This document shows positions 8,144 through 16,921 of a stretch of DNA of 44,671 nucleotides, piece by piece. The stretch's first letter is position 1; every line of letters starts with the position of its first letter. The translations under genes and the position numbers were made by a program. The stretch is from an uncultured Ezakiella sp. (GTDB lineage Bacteria; Bacillota; Clostridia; Tissierellales; Peptoniphilaceae): NCBI GenBank assembly GCA_947293975.1, contig CAMYPV010000003.1, positions 1-44,671 of the forward strand, read 5' to 3'. Under the pieces are notes generated by a model, which saw nothing but the letters and a program-made list of their open reading frames with translations, was not told the DNA's origin and did no database searches.

Positions 8144-9010
8144 ATGAAGAAACTTTTTAGTGTAATTCTTGCAATTGCATTCGTTTTTGTTGGATGCGGC
8201 AAGAAGAGCGATTTTAACGGAGAGCTTTCATTTGCGGGTTCTTCAACATTGGCACCGGTTGTGGCTGCAATCGCTGATGATTTAAAAGCAAATAACAAAA
8301 CTTGGAAAGATATTGACAGTTCATTTGCAGATAAGGAAATTGTTGTAAACGTTGCAACTGGTGGTTCAGGTGCTGGCGTTAAGGCAATTCAAGAAAAAAC
8401 TGCAACATTTGGTATGCTTGCACGTGGATTGAAAGACACAGAATCATCAATCGAAGGTCTTGTTGAACACAATATTGGAATTGATGCTTTGACAATTTCA
8501 GTTAACCCTGAAAACCCAATTACAAAGATGATTGACAGTCTATCAAAAGAAGAAATCAAAAAATTCTTCTCAGGCGAATACAAGAAATGGTCAGATTATG
8601 ATCCAAGTCTTCCAGATGAAGAAATCGTTGTTGTTACAAGAGACTTAGGTGGCGGAGCTCACTCAGTTTTCCAAAAGAAAATCATGGGCGACGACGCTGT
8701 AAGAGAAGACGCAATCCAAGCTCCATCAATGGGTGCACTTGTTCAAAAAATTATTGAAAATAAAAATGCAATCGGATACGCTTCATATGGTGTTTCAAAA
8801 CAAAACGAAGGCAAATTGTTCCCAATCAAAGTTGACGGCGTTCAAGCAACTGAAGAAACAATTTTAGATGGTTCATATATTATTTCAAGACCACTTATCA
8901 TTGTTCACATTGGCGAATTAACTGGCGAAGCTAAATACTTTATGGATTATGTTGAATCCGAAAAAGGCAAACAAATTCTAGCAGATCTTGGATTTGTTCC
9001 TACAAAATAA
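8144..9010 (+). CDS. pstS: Phosphate ABC transporter substrate-binding lipoprotein PstS
   Basis: A 288-residue protein with a lipoprotein signal (hydrophobic stretch then FVGC, modified Cys at residue 18). It has the PstS phosphate-binding signature segments FAGSSTLAPV, NVATGGSGAGVKAI and VTRDLGGGAHSVF. It should sit on the outer membrane face as a lipoprotein and hand phosphate to PstCA. The RBS AAGGAGG precedes the start. Codon choice is more biased than in its neighbours (GAA, GTT, CAA), consistent with high expression of the binding protein. Confidence 0.95.
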   Translation: MKKLFSVILAIAFVFVGCGKKSDFNGELSFAGSSTLAPVVAAIADDLKANNKTWKDIDSSFADKEIVVNVATGGSGAGVKAIQEKTATFGMLARGLKDTESSIEGLVEHNIGIDALTISVNPENPITKMIDSLSKEEIKKFFSGEYKKWSDYDPSLPDEEIVVVTRDLGGGAHSVFQKKIMGDDAVREDAIQAPSMGALVQKIIENKNAIGYASYGVSKQNEGKLFPIKVDGVQATEETILDGSYIISRPLIIVHIGELTGEAKYFMDYVESEKGKQILADLGFVPTK

Positions 9011-9033
9011 TAATTGAAATTGGAGGTGAAGAT

Positions 9034-9888
9034 ATGAAAAGAAACGACAAATTATTTAAGGGCGTTCTTTCTGTCTTCGCCTTTTTTTCTATTTCATTGT
9101 TGTTTTTAATTGTGCTTTTTATCGTAAATGAAAGCACAGATTTTTTTAACGCAGTTGGATTAAAGGAGTTTTTGTTTGGCACAACATGGCGTAAGGGCGT
9201 TGACATGCTATACGGTCTTCTTCCAATAATTCTTGCAACTTTATACACATCTGCAATTGCAGTTTTGTTTGCACTGCCTGTTTCTATTGGCATTAGCGTA
9301 TTTATAGTGGGCTATGTGCCGAAGCGTTTTAAAAAATACATATTGAATTTTCTAAACATACTCGCAGGTATTCCGTCTGTGGTTTATGGTTTTTTGGGGT
9401 TGACGGTTATCGTAAAGTTTTTTGAAAATCATTTTAACTTTGCAACTGGTGAATCAGTTTTGTCGGGCGGAATATTGTTGGCACTAATCGTTCTACCGTA
9501 TATGGTGTCAATTACTGTTGATAAAATGCAAAAGTCATACGATGAATACAGTGAAGTCTATAAGACTTTGGGCATTTCGAAGGATTATTTTTTGCGTACG
9601 GTTATACTAAAGGACGCAAGAAAAAATATAATTGCAGGCATAATACTTGCACTTGGGCGTGCGTTTGGCGAGACTATGGCGGTAATGATGGTCATTGGAA
9701 ACGCGCCTATTATGCCGACACTTTTTGGCAAAGCTCAGACGATTCCATCTTTGATTGCGCTTGAGATGGGGATGGTTGAAATTGGCAGCGTGCATTATCA
9801 CTCACTGTATGCAGCGGGGCTTGTGCTTATGATTATAACAATTTTAACCAATATTATTTTTGCATTTGTAACGAGGGATAAAAGATGA
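9034..9888 (+). CDS. pstC: Phosphate ABC transporter permease PstC
   Basis: A 284-residue integral membrane protein with about six helices and the permease EAA-type loop (SEVYKTLGISKDYFLRTVIL, then GIILALGRAFGETMAV), which contacts the PstB ATPase. ARNIIAG..LALGRAFGETMAV is the characteristic PstC segment. The start follows GGAGGTGAAGAT. Its stop overlaps the pstA start by 4 bp (ATGA), indicating translational coupling. Confidence 0.95.
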   Translation: MKRNDKLFKGVLSVFAFFSISLLFLIVLFIVNESTDFFNAVGLKEFLFGTTWRKGVDMLYGLLPIILATLYTSAIAVLFALPVSIGISVFIVGYVPKRFKKYILNFLNILAGIPSVVYGFLGLTVIVKFFENHFNFATGESVLSGGILLALIVLPYMVSITVDKMQKSYDEYSEVYKTLGISKDYFLRTVILKDARKNIIAGIILALGRAFGETMAVMMVIGNAPIMPTLFGKAQTIPSLIALEMGMVEIGSVHYHSLYAAGLVLMIITILTNIIFAFVTRDKR

Positions 9889-10709
9889 AGTTAAGAAATT
9901 TTTTGTTTAAAATTTTTATAGCGTTTACGCTCGGAACATTTTTAATAATATTCTTGAGTTTATTTGTAAATTTATTTTTAAATGGCAAGGGATTTTGGGA
10001 TCCAAAATTCCTGCTTGGAAGTCCAGAAGGATTGCCGCCAGGCAGAGAAGGCGGAATTTTTCCGGCAATTGTCGGGACGTTTATAACATTTTTGTTGTCG
10101 TCAGTAATTTCTGCTTTTCTTGCAATTATGACGGCAATATATGTGAGATTTTATGTAAAATCGGCAAAGGTTGAAAAGATTTTTACAATTATAATTCAGT
10201 GCATCTCGGGTGTGCCTTCGATTGTGCTGGGGCTTTTTGGCTACACTTTGCTCGTATACAAGATGGGGCTTGGCAAATCGGTTTTGTCGGCATCAATTAC
10301 GCTTGCAATTATGATTTTTCCATTTATAGAAGTTAGAATAGATAAGCTAATACAAAATTTTGATACTGAAAAAATAGAAATTGGGCTATCGCTTGGACTT
10401 GACAAGGGCTTTGTAATTAGAAATATAGTTTTAAAGGGCATAAAGCGTGAGATAATACAGACGATTACACTTGGCGGCAGCCTCGCAATGGGGGCAACAG
10501 CTCCAATTATGCTGACAGGTGCGGTTATTCATGCGGGCGTTCCAAACTCGCTGTCAAGCTCGTTTATGTCGCTTCCGTATCATGTGTATATGCTTATAAA
10601 CGAAGGCATTTCAACAGAAATGGGCTACAAGACAGCGGCTGTTTTAATAATAATATTGATATTAATAAATGTATTGTCGATGATATTTGGCAGAAAGGAC
10701 ACAAAATGA
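9885..10709 (+). CDS. pstA: Phosphate ABC transporter permease PstA
   Basis: A 274-residue membrane protein with PstA features: the ISGVPSIVLGLFGYTLLV helix, the coupling loop EIGLSLGLDKGFVIRNIVL and GGSLAMGATAPIMLTGAV. It overlaps pstC and pstB by 4 bp each. With PstC it forms the phosphate channel in the cytoplasmic membrane. Confidence 0.95.
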   Translation: MKLRNFLFKIFIAFTLGTFLIIFLSLFVNLFLNGKGFWDPKFLLGSPEGLPPGREGGIFPAIVGTFITFLLSSVISAFLAIMTAIYVRFYVKSAKVEKIFTIIIQCISGVPSIVLGLFGYTLLVYKMGLGKSVLSASITLAIMIFPFIEVRIDKLIQNFDTEKIEIGLSLGLDKGFVIRNIVLKGIKREIIQTITLGGSLAMGATAPIMLTGAVIHAGVPNSLSSSFMSLPYHVYMLINEGISTEMGYKTAAVLIIILILINVLSMIFGRKDTK

Positions 10710-11425
10710 TCACAACGAAAAATTTGAGCATATCCTATGGCGAGGATAATATTATAAAAAATGCGAATTTAAATTTTAAAGATAAATCAATAACCGCAAT
10801 CATTGGGCCAAGTGGCTGCGGCAAAACGACGCTCTTGGTAAGCTTAAACAAAATAATCGAAGAGCGTGGCGGCAAAATAAGTGGTGAGATAGAATTTATG
10901 GGGAAAAATATCAGTGAATATCCATTGAACGAACTTAGAAAGCAAATAGGCATGGTGTTTCAAAAGCCGACGCCGTTTCCAATTTCAATCGAGGACAATA
11001 TAAAACTTGCCACAAAATATCACTCAATCAAGGACAATACTGTGGAGACATTAAAGCGTGTCGGTCTTTATGAAGAGGTAAAGGCGGATTTAAAAAAATC
11101 GGCACTTGAATTATCGGGCGGTCAACAACAAAGGCTTTCGATTGCAAGGTCACTTGCCATCAATCCGCGCGTGTTATTGTTGGACGAGCCTTGCTCAAGT
11201 TTGGATATAATAAACACAAAAATAATCGAGGATTTGCTACTTAATTTAAAAAAGGAAATGGCAATAATCATCGTAACTCATAACCTCGCTCAAGCGAGAA
11301 GAATTGCCGATGAGACGATATTTATGTTATCTGGCGAAGTGGTCGAAATTGGCAACACAAAAGACATTTTTGAAAATCCTAAAGACGAGCGTACACGTCA
11401 GTATATCGGGGGAATGTTTGGATAG
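10706..11425 (+). CDS. pstB: Phosphate ABC transporter ATP-binding protein PstB
   Basis: A 239-residue ATPase: Walker A GPSGCGKTT near residue 33, Q-loop VFQKPTPFPISIEDNI (PstB-typical), signature LSGGQQQRLSIARSLA, Walker B VLLLDEPCSSLD, H-loop IIVTHNLAQARR, and the C-terminal IFENPKDERTRQYIGGMFG tail. Slightly shorter than the usual 250 residues. No phoU follows: the stop codon is already inside a terminator stem. Confidence 0.95.
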   Translation: MITTKNLSISYGEDNIIKNANLNFKDKSITAIIGPSGCGKTTLLVSLNKIIEERGGKISGEIEFMGKNISEYPLNELRKQIGMVFQKPTPFPISIEDNIKLATKYHSIKDNTVETLKRVGLYEEVKADLKKSALELSGGQQQRLSIARSLAINPRVLLLDEPCSSLDIINTKIIEDLLLNLKKEMAIIIVTHNLAQARRIADETIFMLSGEVVEIGNTKDIFENPKDERTRQYIGGMFG

Positions 11426-11447
11426 AAGCATTTATATGCTTCTTTTT
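11424..11447 (+). terminator. Terminator of the pst operon
   Basis: Stem AGAAGCAT-TTAT-ATGCTTCT with a T5 run. The 5' arm starts within the pstB stop codon. Confidence 0.85.
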
Positions 11448-11449
11448 GT

Positions 11450-11478
11450 TTGCATTTGATTATCAATTAAGTTATAAT
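11450..11478 (+). promoter_or_regulatory. Promoter of the aldo/keto reductase gene
   Basis: -35 TTGCAT (11450-11455), 17-bp spacer, -10 TATAAT (11473-11478), directly after the pst terminator. Confidence 0.65.
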
Positions 11479-11499
11479 ATTGATAACAGGGAGGATTTT

Positions 11500-12627
11500 A
11501 TGAAGTATTTTAATATATCAAATGATAAAGTCAGCAGACTTGGCTACGGTTGTATGCGTTTTCCTGTTATCGACGGGGACAACGCAAAGATCGATGAGGC
11601 AAAGGCTTCTGAGCAGTTGATGCATGCTATTAAAAACGGAATTAATTACATAGATACAGCTTATGTGTATCACGGCAAGAACAGCGAGAAATTTGTGGGA
11701 AAATTTGTTCAGGAAAATAATCTAAGAGATGATTTGTTTTTGGTTACCAAAATTCCTTGCTGGATGGTTGAAAAGTACGAGGATTTTGATAAATTTTTAA
11801 ACGAACAACTTGAAAATTTGCGCACAGAGTATCTGGATTTTTGTTTATTGCACTCGCTTGATCTAAAAGCTTTTAGAAAGATTAAAGAGCTTGGCGTTTT
11901 TGATTTTATCGAAAAAGCAGTTGCAAGCGGAAAAATTAGACATATAGGATTTAGTTTCCACGACGAATACCCAGCGTTTGAAGAGATTTTAAAGTCGTAC
12001 GACTGGGATTTTTGCCAAATTCAATTAAACTATCTCGACACAGAATACCAGGCAGGCATGAAAGGTTACGAACTTGCAACGAGCCTTGGTATACCAGTTG
12101 TTATAATGGAGCCTTTAAAGGGTGGCCAATTGTCAAATCCGCCTGAGGAAATTTTGAAACTAAGCGACGAGTTTAAACCGCTAAGCCCTTCACAACAAGC
12201 ACTAAAATTCCCACTGTCGCTGCCAAATGTGATGACGGTTTTGTCGGGTATGAACGATATTACGCAGATTGACGAAAACATTCAAATCGCAAGCGAAGTT
12301 GAACCTGATAGCTTGAGTGAAGAGGATAAGAACTTTTATAAAAAAGCCAGAGATATTTTTAAATCAAGAGAGAAAATCGGCTGCACAGCGTGCGAATACT
12401 GTATGCCTTGCACTGTAGAAATAAATATTCCAAGAGTATTTTCACTTTGGAACGACGCATTTTTATTTGACGAAGAAGAAAAATCGAAAGATAGTTATAA
12501 AAAATATATTGAAGAAAAAACGCCAGCAATAGATTGCATATCGTGCGGTCAATGTGAAGCTGTGTGCCCACAACATCTTGACATAATAGATGGGCTTCGA
12601 GAAGCACACGAATATCTGACAAAATAA
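11500..12627 (+). CDS. Aldo/keto reductase with C-terminal 4Fe-4S cluster domain
   Basis: A 375-residue oxidoreductase. The N-terminal TIM barrel has the AKR elements: Asp and Tyr in NYIDTAYVYHG, Lys in LVTKIPCW, His in CLLHSLD. From about residue 293 a C-terminal extension carries CTACEYCMPC and CISCGQCEAVCP, a ferredoxin-like arrangement able to hold two iron-sulfur clusters. This clostridial class is generally annotated as a predicted Fe-S aldo/keto reductase; the substrate is unknown. The start at 11500 is chosen for AGGGAGG at 11488-11494; the ORF-opening ATG at 11446 lies in the promoter. Confidence 0.92.
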   Translation: MKYFNISNDKVSRLGYGCMRFPVIDGDNAKIDEAKASEQLMHAIKNGINYIDTAYVYHGKNSEKFVGKFVQENNLRDDLFLVTKIPCWMVEKYEDFDKFLNEQLENLRTEYLDFCLLHSLDLKAFRKIKELGVFDFIEKAVASGKIRHIGFSFHDEYPAFEEILKSYDWDFCQIQLNYLDTEYQAGMKGYELATSLGIPVVIMEPLKGGQLSNPPEEILKLSDEFKPLSPSQQALKFPLSLPNVMTVLSGMNDITQIDENIQIASEVEPDSLSEEDKNFYKKARDIFKSREKIGCTACEYCMPCTVEINIPRVFSLWNDAFLFDEEEKSKDSYKKYIEEKTPAIDCISCGQCEAVCPQHLDIIDGLREAHEYLTK

Positions 12628-12650
12628 TCCACTAAAATGTGGATTTTTTT
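12626..12650 (+). terminator. Rho-independent terminator
   Basis: Stem AATCCAC / GTGGATT followed by T7, right after the reductase stop. Confidence 0.85.
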
Positions 12651-12651
12651 G

Positions 12652-12707
12652 TTGCAAAATATTTTTTAAAGTGGTATAATCTATTTAAAGAAATTTTTAA
12701 ATAGATT
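12652..12707 (+). promoter_or_regulatory. Promoter with perfect 12-bp inverted repeat (SdpR-type operator)
   Basis: -35 TTGCAA (12652-12657), 17-bp spacer, -10 TATAAT (12675-12680). A perfect inverted repeat, AATCTATTTAAA (12678-12689) and TTTAAATAGATT (12696-12707), overlaps the -10 and the transcription start. A dimeric ArsR-family repressor bound there would block the promoter, so autorepression by the downstream gene is likely. Confidence 0.8.
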
Positions 12708-12713
12708 TGCGAG

Positions 12714-13004
12714 GTGTTAAAAATTATATCAGATGTATTGTCGTGTCTTGCTGATGACAACAGGCGAAAAATTATAGAAACTCTAAAGCGTGGTAAGATT
12801 AGCTCGGGCGATTTGGCAAATGAATTACACATGAGTCCGCAAGCGCTTAGTTATCATTTGGCAAAATTAAAAAAGGCGGATTTAATATATGAAACTAAGT
12901 ACAAGAATTTCATATATTACGAACTTGATCTCACAATTTTGGATGAAATTGTGATGTGGATTAGCAATCTAAAAGGAGGAAATGATGAAAAAAAGATGGA
13001 TTAA
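12714..13004 (+). CDS. ArsR/SmtB family repressor, SdpR-like
   Basis: A winged-helix regulator of about 90-96 residues. It has the ArsR core LADDNRRKIIETLKRGKISS, then a recognition helix in MSPQALSYHLAKLKKADLI and a wing at YETKYKNFIYYELD. No metal-binding cysteines are present, as in SdpR. The start is uncertain. GTG at 12714 has no ribosome binding site upstream, while GAGGTG (12711-12716) would best serve the ATT at 12723. It overlaps the membrane protein gene by 20 bp. In Bacillus subtilis SdpR represses its own operon until SdpI sequesters it; the same pairing is seen here. Confidence 0.88.
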   Translation: MLKIISDVLSCLADDNRRKIIETLKRGKISSGDLANELHMSPQALSYHLAKLKKADLIYETKYKNFIYYELDLTILDEIVMWISNLKGGNDEKKMD

Positions 13005-13656
13005 CATTCTTATGTATCTACCACTTGTGCTTGCAATTATAGCGGTGGGGTTTATGGATACAAAAATTCCAATGCATTACGACTTTGCCGGCAATGTCGA
13101 CAGATGGGGCAGTAGATTTGAAATTTTCATATTGCCAATAGCGACGATTATTATTGGAGCATTTTTGTTGTGGGTGGTAAAAATAACCACCAAGAAAGAA
13201 AAAAACGGCAACAATAATGAAAAATTTCTGCTATATACAATTGCCTGGGACCTTGTAATTTTTAATGTATTAAATATTATGATTATATACAGTGGCCTTC
13301 AAAAATTAGAAAAGCTAGAATTTAAGGGAATAGATTTTGAACAGCTTATGCTTGGACTAAATGGATTGTTATTTATTTTTTTAGGCAATAAAATGCCAAA
13401 GATAAAAAGAAACAAATCGGTTGGACTTGTAACCAAATGGTCGATGGCAAACGATTTAGTATGGAAAAAATCTCAAAGAACGGGAGGAATAATTTTTATA
13501 TTAATGGGCATTGGTTTTATGATTTTCCCATTTATTTTTAAACCCGAGCGCATATTCGTGTATTATTTAATATTTACAGTCTTATGTATAATTGCAATGA
13601 TAGTTTCAACCTATATCATCTATAAAAAATACGAGGACAAAGAATTAATAGAATAA
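12985..13656 (+). CDS. SdpI family membrane protein (DUF1648 + SdpI)
   Basis: A 223-residue membrane protein with about six helices. It opens with the DUF1648 segment IPMHYDFAGNVDRWGS after the first helix and ends with an SdpI domain containing LVTKWSMANDLVWKKSQRTGG. In B. subtilis SdpI is both the immunity protein against the SDP toxin and the signal receptor that sequesters SdpR. Here it directly follows an SdpR-like gene, so the module is probably SdpRI-like. No SDP toxin gene (sdpABC) is present in this window. The second ATG (12985) is best spaced, 5 bases from AAAGGAGG. Confidence 0.9.
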   Translation: MKKRWINILMYLPLVLAIIAVGFMDTKIPMHYDFAGNVDRWGSRFEIFILPIATIIIGAFLLWVVKITTKKEKNGNNNEKFLLYTIAWDLVIFNVLNIMIIYSGLQKLEKLEFKGIDFEQLMLGLNGLLFIFLGNKMPKIKRNKSVGLVTKWSMANDLVWKKSQRTGGIIFILMGIGFMIFPFIFKPERIFVYYLIFTVLCIIAMIVSTYIIYKKYEDKELIE

Positions 13657-13672
13657 ATAGAACGCAAATTTA

Positions 13673-13717
13673 AAAGCACAGTTTCAGATGATTATATATC
13701 AAATGAAACTGTGCTTT
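13673..13717. terminator. Bidirectional terminator between sdpI and the minus-strand ABC gene
   Basis: A perfect 14-bp stem, AAAGCACAGTTTCA (13673-13686) / TGAAACTGTGCTTT (13704-13717), separates convergent genes. Confidence 0.8.
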
Positions 13718-13730
13718 GTTTAGTGCATAA

Positions 13731-15329
13731 CTATATTTTTGTTAATTGTAATGTGAAATTATTTTTGCTGATAAGTTTATCGTCATGCGATATTATTAAT
13801 ATTATTTTATCTTTTGATAGTTTATTTAATGTGTTAATTACAATTTCTTTTGTAGCAAAATCCAGATGAGATGTCGGCTCATCTAGGAGCAGAATGTTTT
13901 TGCCCATAGCCAATGTGTATGCAAGGGAAAGCCTCTGTCTTTGTCCCTCAGAAATTTTATCTTGCTCAATAAATGTTTCTAGCAAATCATTATAATCGTT
14001 TGATTGAAAATCGTCAGGGGATATTGCCACACTTTTTAATATATTTATCATCTGAGATTCTTCTAATGAGTAGTTTATATTATTAAATACGGTTTTTATA
14101 GTTCCATCTATAATTGGAGAGTTTTGTTGCATGTAAGAAATATATTTTGAAATATATTTTATTGAACATTCTTTAATGTCGATATCATTTAACATAATTT
14201 TGCCACTATACTTAATATTTTCATCTCCAAGCATAGCTTTAAAAAGTGTTGTTTTACCAATACCTTTTTCACCACTTATTTTATATAAGCCATTATTACA
14301 GATATTTATATCGCTAATGCAAAGTTCATGATGAGGGAGCTTTAATTTTAGATTTTTTATTTCTAATGAGTTTTTTTGGGTTTCGAAATGTTGTTTAGTG
14401 ATTAAATCAACATTTTTATTTAAAAATATTTTTATGCTATTGAAAGCGGCTTTCTTTTTTTCAGTATCTGCAATAAATTCTACAGTATTTCTAAAAATTC
14501 CCATAAAGCTAGTTATAGTAAGCAAAAGTGCCATTAATTCTCCAAGGGTTATATCTATTTTCCAGAAATAAATAATTAGTAGTGGAAGATATGTTTGTGC
14601 AAAACCAAGCATATAAGGTATAAACATATATTTCAAATTTGAAAGATTTGCATCCTTAAATGCTAATCTATATTTTTCAAATTTTGATTCGTATTCTTTT
14701 TCGAATTTTGTATTAGAATATTTTGAACGATCTAAAACAGTTTCGTACATATAATTATTGTACTCTTTAAAATCTTTGCTTTTTTCTAATAGTGTTTCTT
14801 CTTTCTTGTATAATTTACCTTTAAAGATAAAGCTATATGTCAGCAACAGAAGACCGATAGCGGATAGAATTATTACAATCCTGATATCTAAAGTAACGAT
14901 GTAAGCTGCACTTCCTAAACTTGCAGCAATTACAAGAATATAGTTCGCATAATCATCAAATATAGATATAACGTTTTCTAAATTGTCAGATATTAATGCG
15001 TATAGTCTATCTTTTGTTAATTTATCCTTAAATGCGTACTCCGTCATTGATGAATACACGCTTGACCTTAATTTTGTGGAAAGATTTTTGTTATACAGTT
15101 TTACAAGGTATGTTAAAATTTGTCTTATAGACGTTAATGCAATCATAATTAATACAAGAAATATAAATTCTGTCTTAATTCCATTTTTGAAAATTAATTT
15201 AACATGCTTATCAACAGTATACTCAATTGTATTATTCATCATCCATACGTAAAATATTTCATACAAAAAAGCAATTAGTAACATCAATAATATCTTGATA
15301 TTTTTAGTTAATCTATATATCAAACTCAT
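13731..15329 (-). CDS. ABC half-transporter (membrane + ATPase), second gene of the flavodoxin operon
   Basis: A 532-residue protein with about six N-terminal membrane helices and a C-terminal ATPase domain: Walker A GEKGIGKTT at about 353, Walker B NILLLDEPTSHLD, H-loop IISHDD. The signature is ISEGQRQR instead of LSGGQ, so one composite ATP site of the heterodimer may be weakened. The start at 15329 follows AAGGAG with a 7-base gap and overlaps the upstream partner by 17 bp. The in-frame ATG at 15386 lacks such a site. More AT-rich and less conserved than the other transporters here. Substrate unknown. Confidence 0.88.
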   Translation of the reverse strand: MSLIYRLTKNIKILLMLLIAFLYEIFYVWMMNNTIEYTVDKHVKLIFKNGIKTEFIFLVLIMIALTSIRQILTYLVKLYNKNLSTKLRSSVYSSMTEYAFKDKLTKDRLYALISDNLENVISIFDDYANYILVIAASLGSAAYIVTLDIRIVIILSAIGLLLLTYSFIFKGKLYKKEETLLEKSKDFKEYNNYMYETVLDRSKYSNTKFEKEYESKFEKYRLAFKDANLSNLKYMFIPYMLGFAQTYLPLLIIYFWKIDITLGELMALLLTITSFMGIFRNTVEFIADTEKKKAAFNSIKIFLNKNVDLITKQHFETQKNSLEIKNLKLKLPHHELCISDINICNNGLYKISGEKGIGKTTLFKAMLGDENIKYSGKIMLNDIDIKECSIKYISKYISYMQQNSPIIDGTIKTVFNNINYSLEESQMINILKSVAISPDDFQSNDYNDLLETFIEQDKISEGQRQRLSLAYTLAMGKNILLLDEPTSHLDFATKEIVINTLNKLSKDKIILIISHDDKLISKNNFTLQLTKI

Positions 15330-16911
15330 TGTTATACTCCTTAACGACAGCATTCTTAACTTGATAAATTTTGCTTGCGAACTCATCTAAATAATCATCG
15401 TGATATGCTATTACGTATGTTCTATTTTTCGAGTCTTTTTTTATGAATTCAAATAATTTTTCTTTATTTTTCGAATCAAGTGAAGCACCAGGTTCATCAA
15501 GAAATACTAGCTGTGGCTCGGATATTATAGCTCTTATTATAAGTAGCAAATCTCTTTCTCCACCAGAAAGTTTATTAAATTCTACACGCTTATAGATATT
15601 TTCAAGCTCAAGCATATCCATTGAGCTTAATATATTTCTAAACTTTTCTATATTATCAATATTTAAGATTTCTTCTATAGAGCTACCTAAAAAGATACCA
15701 TCTTTAAGTGAAATTGATGCAATTTTTGTAATATCATTTGTCCTTGACAGATTAACATTGATATTAGGTACCCAATCACCCATGTCAAAAGAATTGTATA
15801 AAATATTTAAAACTGTCGACTTACCACTGCCGGAGTTACCTTTAAAAATGTATATACCGCTTTTATTAAAACTCATTTCAGGAAATGATATTTCGGGACC
15901 ATCAATGTATGAAAAACTTCCGCTTGGAATAGAATATAGCACATTGTTACTGTTATTTGTAAATCTATAAAGTTTATTTTTACTAACAAGTTCTGTCACA
16001 GATTTAATTTCATTCATCTTTGAAGTACTCTCGCTTTGATTATTGACCATTTCAAGTATTGATATGCAAGCTGGTAACAAAAATCTACTGTAAATATTTG
16101 TTGAAATTAAAAAACCTCCTGGAGTAATATCTCCACTTAGGAGTAAAAAGCCAGAGTATAGAGGTACAATTAAAACAATAGTTATATTAAGCGTTTCTCT
16201 TATTAATGTTAAAACGGATTCGAGAAATAATACTTTTTTCTCTTTTTTTAGAATTTTTTTGAGATTATTAGCATAAATATTCTTGCTGGCATTTTCTAAT
16301 CCATTATAGTAAATCCAGTTAATATTATTTATACTGTTAAGAAAAATACTGTCCTTTTGTCCGCTTAAGTTTGAAATTTCAATATTTAAAGTATCAGACT
16401 TCTTACTTATAATATAAGTTATTAAGGCAAAAGGTATTAATAATAATATCACTAACAAAATTTTATATGTAACAGCAACATATAGGTAAGTTGAAAACAT
16501 GATAATCTCTAAGCCATAATATACGGTTGTGTATAGATTTTGGACGTCTAAATCAACCATATCTGAAAGGTTTCTATCTAAATTTGTCCTACCGCCGATG
16601 GAATACATCAAAATTCTATTTCTGAACTTTAAAGGAGAATTAAACAATAATTTTTTTCTGTGTATAGATGATAAATCAATCTTTTCTAAAGAAATTACAT
16701 GATCCTCTAAAAATTGGTCACAAAAAAATATTGCTAAAGACATAAAAATGATGTTTAAAATTAAAATATGAAATGAACTTGATCTAAGCATAATATAATC
16801 GACACTCATTTGTAAAACGTAGTTCATATATATAGAAAGAGCAGATGAAATAATAGAAATTGCAACGATTTTTAATGATGTGTTTTTCTTTGCTCTTAAT
16901 AAATCAAACAT
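15313..16911 (-). CDS. ABC half-transporter (membrane + ATPase), first gene after the flavodoxin
   Basis: A 532-residue protein with N-terminal membrane helices and a C-terminal ATPase domain: Walker A GNSGSGKST at about 357, signature LSGGERD, Walker B LVFLDEPGASLD, H-loop VIAYHDDYL. The signature is canonical here, unlike in its partner. It starts 10 bases after the flavodoxin stop with AAGGAG overlapping that stop, so it is cotranscribed and probably translationally linked. The CydDC/LanT-like size suggests export of a small molecule or peptide, but no peptidase C39 domain is present and no precursor peptide gene is visible nearby. Confidence 0.88.
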   Translation of the reverse strand: MFDLLRAKKNTSLKIVAISIISSALSIYMNYVLQMSVDYIMLRSSSFHILILNIIFMSLAIFFCDQFLEDHVISLEKIDLSSIHRKKLLFNSPLKFRNRILMYSIGGRTNLDRNLSDMVDLDVQNLYTTVYYGLEIIMFSTYLYVAVTYKILLVILLLIPFALITYIISKKSDTLNIEISNLSGQKDSIFLNSINNINWIYYNGLENASKNIYANNLKKILKKEKKVLFLESVLTLIRETLNITIVLIVPLYSGFLLLSGDITPGGFLISTNIYSRFLLPACISILEMVNNQSESTSKMNEIKSVTELVSKNKLYRFTNNSNNVLYSIPSGSFSYIDGPEISFPEMSFNKSGIYIFKGNSGSGKSTVLNILYNSFDMGDWVPNINVNLSRTNDITKIASISLKDGIFLGSSIEEILNIDNIEKFRNILSSMDMLELENIYKRVEFNKLSGGERDLLLIIRAIISEPQLVFLDEPGASLDSKNKEKLFEFIKKDSKNRTYVIAYHDDYLDEFASKIYQVKNAVVKEYNNEFDI

Positions 16912-16921
16912 AATTGACTCC

